Below are positions 1-5,046 of a stretch of 5,046 nt of DNA, one piece after another. The notes under the pieces were generated by a model. The model was not told the DNA's origin and did not search any database. It was given only the letters and a program-made list of their open reading frames with translations. Position 1 is the first letter of the stretch, and every line of letters starts with the position of its first letter. A program made the position numbers and the translations under genes. Location: the NCBI GenBank assembly GCA_021826485.1, contig JAKAZX010000310.1:1-5046 (forward strand). The letters are read 5' to 3'. The stretch is from Pseudomonadota bacterium (GTDB taxonomy: Bacteria > Pseudomonadota > Alphaproteobacteria > Acetobacterales > Acetobacteraceae).

Positions 1-649
1 CGCCGGTTCCACCGTCGCCGCCTTCGCGCAGGGGCTGACGCTCGGCGGCGTATTGCAGGGCGTGCGCGTGGTCGATCGCGCCTATGCCGGCGGCTGGTGG
101 GACTGGCTGACCGGTTTCACCCTGCTGTGCGGCATCGCGGTGGTGATCGGCTATGCGCTGCTCGGCGCGACCTGGCTGATCTGGCGCACCGAGGGCGCGT
201 TGCAGCGCCGCAGCCGCCGTCACGCGGCGCAACTCGGCGCGGCGACGCTGGCGCTGATCGTGGTGGTCAGTTTGTGGACACCGATGCTCAACCCGACCTT
301 CATGCAGCGCTGGTTCGGCTGGCCAGGCATCCTGCTGACCAGCCCGGTGCCGATCCTGGTCGTGCTGCTGGCGATCGGCTTCTGGCGCGGGCTCGCGCGC
401 CGGCATCACGTCACGCCCTTCCTGTGCGCGCTCGGCTGGTTCGTGCTCGGCTATGCCGGGCTTGGCATCAGCCTGTATCCGCATATCGTGCCGCCGGCCA
501 TCACCATCTGGGACGCCGCCGCGCCGCCGGAATCGCAGGCCTTCCTGCTGGTCGGTGCGGTCGTGCTGGTGCCCATCATCATCGCCTACATGGCGTATTC
601 GTACTACGTGTTCCGCGGCAAGGTGCAGCACGGCGAGGGTTATCACTGA
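1..649 (+). CDS. cydB: Cytochrome bd-type quinol oxidase subunit II (CydB/CioB), 3' part, 5' end outside window
   Basis: Subunit II of a bd-type terminal oxidase, an inner-membrane complex that oxidises quinol and reduces oxygen to water; CydB supports the haem-bearing subunit CydA. The reading frame is open from base 2 and ends at TGA 647-649, giving 215 visible residues. CydB is usually about 330-380 residues, so roughly the first third is missing. The visible start, AGSTVAAFAQGLTLGGVLQG, matches the conserved CydB stretch at a helix end. About five hydrophobic helices follow, at roughly visible residues 35-58, 76-95, 107-129, 137-163 and 178-202. The family-typical end YSYYVFRGKV comes shortly before the C-terminus. 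The segment GLGISLYPHIVPPAITIWDAAAP is also typical of CydB. The frame runs straight into a DUF2474 microprotein gene, which suggests the cyanide-insensitive (CioAB-like) subgroup, but this is inferred because CydA is not visible. Family assignment is secure; subtype is uncertain. Confidence 0.95.
   Translation, partial: AGSTVAAFAQGLTLGGVLQGVRVVDRAYAGGWWDWLTGFTLLCGIAVVIGYALLGATWLIWRTEGALQRRSRRHAAQLGAATLALIVVVSLWTPMLNPTFMQRWFGWPGILLTSPVPILVVLLAIGFWRGLARRHHVTPFLCALGWFVLGYAGLGISLYPHIVPPAITIWDAAAPPESQAFLLVGAVVLVPIIIAYMAYSYYVFRGKVQHGEGYH
635..639 (+). promoter_or_regulatory. Shine-Dalgarno site for the small downstream gene
   Basis: GAGGG lies within the last codons of cydB, nine bases before the ATG at 649. 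The spacing favours that ATG over the in-frame ATG at 655, which would be 15 bases away. Together with the one-base stop/start overlap it suggests the small gene is translated from the cydB message. Confidence 0.6.
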
Positions 650-747
650 TGCGCATGCGGCTGCTGTGGTTCGCGGCGCTGTATGCCGCGGGCGTCGGCG
701 TCACGCTGGCGGTGGCCTATGCGCTGCGGCTGGTGCTGGTGCCGTAG
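649..747 (+). CDS. DUF2474-type small membrane protein, probable bd oxidase accessory subunit
   Basis: A 32-residue protein, MRMRLLWFAALYAAGVGVTL and then AVAYALRLVLVP. It has two arginines at the N-terminus, one hydrophobic helix (about residues 5-24) and a short tail with a single Arg near the end. Its ATG overlaps the cydB stop by one base (TGATG), with a good ribosome binding site upstream. Size, single-helix layout, the Arg-Leu-Leu-Trp start and the ALRLVL end resemble the DUF2474 family, whose members commonly lie directly after cydB/cioB. Other tiny single-helix proteins of bd oxidases, such as CydX of Escherichia coli, stabilise the haem site in CydA, so a similar assembly or stability role is inferred here. 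This protein does not look like CydX itself. It is easily missed by gene callers because of its length, and it lies inside a longer spurious open frame starting at 97. Existence is well supported by context; function is inferred. Confidence 0.82.
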   Translation: MRMRLLWFAALYAAGVGVTLAVAYALRLVLVP

Positions 748-760
748 CCGGCGCTACGGC
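741..760. terminator. Shared hairpin between convergent operons, candidate bidirectional terminator
   Basis: A perfect inverted repeat: GCCGTAGC (741-748), four-base centre CGGC, GCTACGGC (753-760). It overlaps the TAG stop of the DUF2474-type gene (745-747) and, on the other strand, the TAG stop of bcsC (754-756). The RNA from either strand would fold into the same GC-rich 8-bp stem. No run of T follows on either strand, so it is not a classical intrinsic terminator. It could still stop or pause polymerase, or protect 3' ends; alternatively both operons read into each other and rely on Rho. The hairpin is seen directly; its role is inferred. Confidence 0.5.
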
Positions 761-3700
761 GGGGCGATGCCGAAGACGTAGCGCGCGTACAGCAGGCCGC
801 TGAGTTCAGTGAAGTTGCCGGCGTGCAGCGCGTTGAACTGGCCGCCGAGATGCAGTTCCGGCGCCAGCCGATAGTCGAAATTGGCATGCGCGTTGCCGGC
901 CAGCCCGGATTCGCTGTTGGCGGGAAATTCCGTCAGCACGCCGGTCACCGCGGTTGCCGGATTGGCCTGCATCGCGACGAGTTGCGATTGCAGGGCGGCG
1001 TCGGTCGGGAAATACGGCGACGCACTGGCGCGGTAGCTTTGTAGCCCCGGCGCCACGCCGACTTCATAGGAGAAATCGGCGTCCACCTTGTCCTTGTAGG
1101 TCACCGGCAGCAGCGCGGCGACGTAGGATTGCGGGCTGAAATAGCCGCCCTGGCCATAGGTGAAGTAGTCGAGGTTCTTGGTGTAGCCGAAATACACGAG
1201 GTCGGTGCCGACGCGCAGCTCCTGCGTGCCGGACTGCCACAGTTTCGCGCTGCCGCCAGCGCCCAGCTCGGTTTCCGTGTTGCTCGCCACGTTCTGCCCT
1301 TGCAGCGCCTGCCAGCCGCCGCCGGCATACAGGTCCGCGGGTCCGGCGCTGAATTCCAGATTGGCGTGCGCGCCGGTGCGGGTGACGCCGCCCCAGGCGA
1401 GGCCGGTGCGCGGATCGACCGTGCCGGCGAAGGACAGCACGCTGTCCAGCACCGCCCGCCGTTCCAGGGTCAGGCGCAGGCGGGTGCGGTCGGTGATCTG
1501 CGGCGCCCACTCCACCCCGCCGACGAAGTTCTGTTCGCGGAAGCCGAGCGGCGTGGTGCCGATATCCGCGGCGAAACTGCCCACCGCGTAGCTGGCGCTG
1601 AGCGCGAAGCCCTGCGCCCCCTGGTCGCCCGGCCCGACCGAGGTGAGCACGGGCGCCCCGCCGCCGGCCGGCTGGCTGAGCGAAAACACGCCGGTGCCGA
1701 AGCGCTGCGCGTTGCCGGTGGCCCCGCCCAGCGTGCCGCCGTTCAGGATGGTGGGCGTCAGCGTCAGCTTGAGCCGCCCCTGGCCGCCGGGGGCGAACGA
1801 CGCCTCCATCGGCAGGGTCAGTTCGTCGAGCCGGTCGAGGCCGGTATCGCCGCTGCGGCTGCGGAAGCCGGTGCCGGCCTGGACGGCCGGGGCCACCTGC
1901 TCGCGCAGATCGCTGATCGAGCGGTCGATCTCGGCGGTCAGCGGATCGGCGACGGTGGTCAGGTCGGGCGACAGGTCGCCCAGCGTGTCGCCCTCACGGA
2001 ACGGATTGGCGGCGGGCGCGGCGGCGGGCAGGTCGTTGACCAGGGCGCCGATCCGGGGGTTCTGGCCGGCAGCGCCGCCGACCTGCTGCTGGCGCAGGTC
2101 GCGCGCCCGCTCCAGGTCGCGCAACGCCTCCCGCGCATGGCCACGCGCCTTTTCCACGTCTGCCGCCATCAGCCAGGCGCGGGGATCGTTCGGCGCCAGG
2201 TCGAGCGCCGCCGCCGCCAGGCTCGCCGCCTGTGCCCGGTCGCCGAGGGCAAGCGCCGCCGAGACCGCCTGCTGCCGCGCCGCCAGGTTGCCGGGGTCGC
2301 GCGCCAGCACCGCCTGGGCGATGTCGAGCGCCTGTTTCGCACGATGGGCGCTCTGATACAGCCGGCCGAGGGCGAGGTTGGCGTCCGCATTGTCCGGCGT
2401 GACGGCGAGCACCGGGGCCAGCCGGTCATAGGCATCGGCCTGCCGCCCGGCCTCGTTCAGCCGGTCCGAGTCGCGCACCGCGAGGCCGGCCTGCAGATCG
2501 GCGACCGCCTGGCGCTGCGCCGGCGTCAGCGGGCCGGAGCGGCCGATCCCGGCCAGCATGCTGTGGGCCGCGTCCGCCTGCCCGGCATCCAGCAGCGCCC
2601 CGGCATAGCGCAGCCGCGCCGCTGCCCCCTGGGCGGGCGTGGCGGCGGCGGCGGTGGCGACGGCCTGCGCGGCGGCCTGCGGGTCGCCGATCCCGGCCAG
2701 CGCCCGCGCGATGGCAGCACCCCGCGCGCCGTCCGGGTCGGGGGCGGCGGCGATCGCCAGCAACTGCCGCCGCGCCTCCGCCCGCGGCAGGGCGACCGCG
2801 GCGGCGATCTGCCGTTCGGTTTCGGCCTGCGCCAGGGCGGTGCGCATCTCGGGCGTGCGGGCGGCGGCCGGCAGGCGGGCGATCAGCCGCGCCGCGGTGG
2901 CGCCGTCATCGCTTTCCTGCGCGAAAATCACGCCGGCGCGCAGCGCATCGACCCCGGCCGCTCCGGTGGTCGCCGCGGCCATCGTGGCCTGCGCCTCCGC
3001 CATCTGGCCCTGCTTCGCCAGCAGGCGGGCAAGGTCAAGGCGCAGCCACGGATTGGCCGGGTCGGCGGCGACCGCTTCACGGGTCAGCGCGAGTTTCTCG
3101 GCCGGGTCGGTGCTGGCGGCGGCCTGTTCGCGCAGATGCTGGGCGCGCGCCTGCCGCCCATCCTCCGGCGGCGCGGTGGTCGCGGTCAGCGCGGCCTGCC
3201 AGCGCGCCCGGTTGTCCGGATCGAGCGCGATCGCCCGGGCGAGCAGCGTCTTCGCCTCCGCAGGGTTGTGCTGGCGCAGCCGCACCAGGCCGAGGCCGCC
3301 GGCGGCATCGGCGTCGTCCGGGTTGGCGGTCAGCGCCTGCTGGAACAGGGAGGCCGCATCGGCGAGGTTCCCCTTGTCCAGCGCCGCGAACCCGTCGGAC
3401 CGCGCGATGTCCCCCGGGTCGGCGCCGGGGGCGGGGTGCTGCGCCGTTTGCAGGTGCGCGGCGATGTCCGCGTCGTCCGGATGGGCGGCGGCGTAGGGGG
3501 CGAGCAGGGCGGCGTTGTCCGCACTGGCCGGCAGCCACAGCAGTCCCTGCCGCCATGCCTTGGCGGCCTCCGCCGCGATCGCCGGGTTGCGCGCCAGCAC
3601 CGCGAGCCGCGCCACGCCGTCGCGCCGCGTCGCTTCCTGATAGGTCAGCACCTCGGCATAGGCGAGCTGCGCGCGCAGATCGTCCGGCGCGCGGCGGACC

Positions 3701-4215
3701 AGCCGCGCCAGCCCGTCGCGGGCCGGCGCCCAGCCGTCTTCGGTGCCGGCGAGGGTCTGATAATACTCGACCGCCAGCGCATCGGGCGGCGAGCCGCCCT
3801 TGAACAGCCGGTCATAGGCGGCCCGCGCCTCCGCCGGCTTGCCCGCGGCGGCGAGGCGCCGGGCCTCCGCCAGCGCATCGGCGGAAATCGGCCCGATCCG
3901 CACCGCCTGCCCGATCGCCGCGATGCGCGGGTCCTGCGGCGCCACCTGCCGCAGATGGGCGAGCGCATCGTCCGCCGCCGCCTGGTCGCCGGCGTCGGCG
4001 GCGAGTTGCGCGAGCATCGACAGTGCGTCCGGGTTGTCGGGCGCCAGCGCCAGCGCCCGCCGCAGGCTGGCCATCGCCTGATCGGGATGCTGCTGGGCGC
4101 GCCAGTACTCGGCCTGCTGCAACAGCACGGTCAAGGCCGGGTCGGCCGTCTCCGCCGCCGCGGCGGCGGTTGCGGAGAGCGAGACGAGCAGGGCGGCGGC
4201 GGTCAGGCGCAACAC
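754..4215 (-). CDS. bcsC: Cellulose synthase operon protein C: periplasmic TPR scaffold and outer-membrane export barrel (BcsC)
   Basis: Exports beta-1,4-glucan across periplasm and outer membrane. It is 1153 residues, close to E. coli BcsC (about 1157). Residues 1-21 form a signal peptide (MLRLTAAALLVSLSATAAAAA, cut probably before ETADPA). Residues 30-710 are an alpha-helical TPR solenoid; clear repeats include 33-97 (YWRAQQHPDQAMASLRRALA, ending APDNPDA), 273-338 (ALDKGNLADAASLFQQALTA, ending NPDDADA), and 584-710 with NPDDA/DPGN/APNDP turns. The middle part, about 415-580, is Ala-rich and its repeats are degenerate. A Pro/Ala linker follows at about 711-784. Residues 785-1153 form the BcsC C-terminal barrel domain, opening with FRSRSGDTGLDRLDELTLP and containing NLDYFTYGQGGYFSPQSY (1014-1031); the last strand is LLYARYVF. 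The GTG at 4215 is chosen because it begins the signal peptide, lies two bases after the bcsB stop and has GGGG eight bases upstream; the longer in-frame extension to 4368 would overlap bcsB and bury the signal peptide. It is probably translated with bcsB as one operon, and it is the last gene of that operon. Confidence 0.96.
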   Translation of the reverse strand: MLRLTAAALLVSLSATAAAAAETADPALTVLLQQAEYWRAQQHPDQAMASLRRALALAPDNPDALSMLAQLAADAGDQAAADDALAHLRQVAPQDPRIAAIGQAVRIGPISADALAEARRLAAAGKPAEARAAYDRLFKGGSPPDALAVEYYQTLAGTEDGWAPARDGLARLVRRAPDDLRAQLAYAEVLTYQEATRRDGVARLAVLARNPAIAAEAAKAWRQGLLWLPASADNAALLAPYAAAHPDDADIAAHLQTAQHPAPGADPGDIARSDGFAALDKGNLADAASLFQQALTANPDDADAAGGLGLVRLRQHNPAEAKTLLARAIALDPDNRARWQAALTATTAPPEDGRQARAQHLREQAAASTDPAEKLALTREAVAADPANPWLRLDLARLLAKQGQMAEAQATMAAATTGAAGVDALRAGVIFAQESDDGATAARLIARLPAAARTPEMRTALAQAETERQIAAAVALPRAEARRQLLAIAAAPDPDGARGAAIARALAGIGDPQAAAQAVATAAAATPAQGAAARLRYAGALLDAGQADAAHSMLAGIGRSGPLTPAQRQAVADLQAGLAVRDSDRLNEAGRQADAYDRLAPVLAVTPDNADANLALGRLYQSAHRAKQALDIAQAVLARDPGNLAARQQAVSAALALGDRAQAASLAAAALDLAPNDPRAWLMAADVEKARGHAREALRDLERARDLRQQQVGGAAGQNPRIGALVNDLPAAAPAANPFREGDTLGDLSPDLTTVADPLTAEIDRSISDLREQVAPAVQAGTGFRSRSGDTGLDRLDELTLPMEASFAPGGQGRLKLTLTPTILNGGTLGGATGNAQRFGTGVFSLSQPAGGGAPVLTSVGPGDQGAQGFALSASYAVGSFAADIGTTPLGFREQNFVGGVEWAPQITDRTRLRLTLERRAVLDSVLSFAGTVDPRTGLAWGGVTRTGAHANLEFSAGPADLYAGGGWQALQGQNVASNTETELGAGGSAKLWQSGTQELRVGTDLVYFGYTKNLDYFTYGQGGYFSPQSYVAALLPVTYKDKVDADFSYEVGVAPGLQSYRASASPYFPTDAALQSQLVAMQANPATAVTGVLTEFPANSESGLAGNAHANFDYRLAPELHLGGQFNALHAGNFTELSGLLYARYVFGIAPP

Positions 4216-4217
4216 GG

Positions 4218-5046
4218 TCAATGCCCCATCGGCCGATCGGCCAGCCGCGCGGCGGCGCGGCGGCGCAGGGCGGCATGCAGCGCGAGGCCGAGCAGGGCGA
4301 CGCCGCCCAGCATGGCGAGCACGGCGCCGAGCGGCTGGTCGCGCAGCAGCCAGCCCGGCCACATCCACAGCGGCAGGTGGCCGACCGTGTAGGTCGGCGC
4401 GACACGGAAGCTGGTGACATGGCCGCCGCTGAGCAGCGCGAGGTCGCCCTGGATCAGCGGCGCCTGTTCCTTGTCGCGCAGGCTGGCGACGGCCCCGATC
4501 ACCGCCTGCGGGGCGCTGGCCAGGATGGCGACGACCGAGCGGTGGTCGGCCAGCGGGCTTTCGCCACCGACCAGATAGGCCCGCTGCTCGGCCGGCACGG
4601 CAGCGAGCGTGCTGGCGGCGCGGTCGCGCGCCTCGTCCGCCCGGCCGCCGAACAGGTGCCGCACCGGGTCCAGCGGATCGTCGAGCGTGAGCGTCAGCCG
4701 GTCCCCGTCGATCCGCATCGCGGAGCGCGCCAGCAGCCCGGCCGCGCCCTGGAGATGGCCGAGCGAGCCGATCACCAGCAAATCGCGGTCCGCGACGGTG
4801 GCGGCGCCGTCCGGCCGCACCACCGCGAGGCGCAGCGCCGGATAGCCGGTGAGCGCGCCGAACCGGCCCATCATGTCGAGATAGGCGGCGAGTTCCACCG
4901 TGCCCGGCCGCTCCGGCAGCACCACCGCGGTTTCCGACAGATCGGCAAGCCGGGTGAACGGGAAGCCGGCGCCGACGAACAGCGCGAGATTCGGCAGTTG
5001 CGCGAAATGGTGTCCGCGCGTCAGGTCGAGCGTGCTGCCGGGATCG
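4218..5046 (-). CDS. bcsB: Cellulose synthase regulatory/periplasmic subunit BcsB, C-terminal part, 5' end outside window
   Basis: BcsB is the periplasmic partner of the cellulose synthase BcsA; its carbohydrate-binding and flavodoxin-like domains guide the emerging glucan, and its C-terminal helix anchors it beside BcsA in the inner membrane. The frame is open from the window edge (first full codon 5045-5043) to TGA 4220-4218, giving 275 visible residues of a family usually about 700-800 long. Diagnostic segments are LPNLALFVGAGFPFTRLADL (about visible residues 17-36), followed by SETAVVLPERP, and MMGRFGALTGYPALRLAV; these are hallmark BcsB motifs. Near the end comes YTVGHLPLWMWPGWLLRDQP, an amphipathic stretch, followed by a transmembrane helix (GAVLAMLGGVALLGLALHAAL) and an Arg-rich cytoplasmic tail RRRAAARLADRPMGH, exactly as expected for the BcsB anchor. 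The GTG at 4925 is an internal codon, not the start: homology continues upstream to the edge. It could be the tail of a BcsA-BcsB fusion as in some Komagataeibacter, which the window cannot show. Confidence 0.95.
   Translation of the reverse strand, partial: DPGSTLDLTRGHHFAQLPNLALFVGAGFPFTRLADLSETAVVLPERPGTVELAAYLDMMGRFGALTGYPALRLAVVRPDGAATVADRDLLVIGSLGHLQGAAGLLARSAMRIDGDRLTLTLDDPLDPVRHLFGGRADEARDRAASTLAAVPAEQRAYLVGGESPLADHRSVVAILASAPQAVIGAVASLRDKEQAPLIQGDLALLSGGHVTSFRVAPTYTVGHLPLWMWPGWLLRDQPLGAVLAMLGGVALLGLALHAALRRRAAARLADRPMGH
4224..4227 (-). promoter_or_regulatory. Weak Shine-Dalgarno site deciding the bcsC GTG start
   Basis: GGGG on the - strand lies inside the last codons of bcsB, eight bases before the GTG at 4215-4213. 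It is weak, with no AGGAGG. The bcsB stop is two bases from the GTG, so re-initiation by ribosomes finishing bcsB probably helps. Confidence 0.4.

Noticed and set aside
97..747. A 216-codon open frame overlapping cydB in another frame and ending with the DUF2474-type protein.
   Set aside because: Everything before base 649 is Arg/Ala-rich shadow of cydB. Only the part from the ATG at 649 has a ribosome binding site and family-like sequence.
2638..2662. A GCG/GGC triplet run resembling a microsatellite.
   Set aside because: It encodes an alanine stretch within BcsC (around residues 517-525) and is short and imperfect; it is expected in an Ala-rich TPR protein with GCC/GCG codon preference.
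3077..3556. A - strand 159-codon open frame in a different frame from bcsC, together with similar short frames elsewhere within bcsC.
   Set aside because: All are Arg/Pro/Ala-rich frame shadows of bcsC with no domains or ribosome binding sites, and bcsC itself is intact without frameshift.
4216..4368. A 51-codon N-terminal extension of bcsC up to 4368.
   Set aside because: It overlaps the membrane-anchor coding part of bcsB, is Arg/Ala/Pro-rich, and would place the signal peptide in the interior of the protein. GTG at 4215 gives a normal signal peptide.
1129..4392. A 1087-codon open frame on the + strand opposite bcsC.
   Set aside because: Its translation is Arg/Gly-rich without any recognisable domain, and it mirrors the codon bias of bcsC, whose G/C-rich third positions remove stops on the opposite strand. 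The - strand frame has clear BcsC domains, so this is a shadow.
4218..4925. BcsB beginning at the GTG codon at 4925.
   Set aside because: Conserved BcsB sequence continues in the same frame upstream of that codon to the window edge, so the gene is simply cut by the window.

Overview
The window looks like ordinary chromosome from a GC-rich Gram-negative bacterium. Very high GC, G/C-ending codons and the combination of a Bcs cellulose exporter with a CydB that is followed by a DUF2474 microprotein gene fit an alphaproteobacterium, for example Acetobacteraceae or a sphingomonad. That placement is an inference; nothing here fixes the genus.

Layout: two convergent transcription units meet tail to tail near position 750. 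On the + strand, the left end holds the C-terminal two thirds of cydB (subunit II of a cytochrome bd-type quinol oxidase; its N-terminus lies outside the window). Its stop codon overlaps by one base the start of a 32-residue single-helix membrane protein of the DUF2474 type, at 649-747. On the - strand, the right end holds the C-terminal part of bcsB (periplasmic, membrane-anchored partner of cellulose synthase; its N-terminus lies beyond the window). Two bases after its stop comes bcsC, which is complete (754-4215, 1153 codons, GTG start). It encodes the periplasmic TPR scaffold fused to the outer-membrane beta-barrel through which the glucan leaves the cell. Only six bases separate the stop codons of the two converging units, and a perfect 8-bp inverted repeat (741-760) spans both stops.

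How the genes work together: BcsB guides the nascent beta-1,4-glucan from the inner-membrane synthase BcsA into the periplasm, and BcsC carries it through the cell wall and outer membrane. The operon evidently runs bcsB then bcsC, presumably with bcsA upstream beyond the right edge, and it ends at bcsC with no bcsD directly after it. The cydB/DUF2474 pair belongs to a separate respiratory operon (quinol oxidation coupled to oxygen reduction), presumably with cydA upstream beyond the left edge.

The window is almost fully coding: no tRNA, rRNA, CRISPR, insertion sequence or non-coding stretch longer than a few bases was seen. No novel multi-gene system is evident. The most notable points are the tiny oxidase-associated protein and the shared hairpin between the convergent operons.
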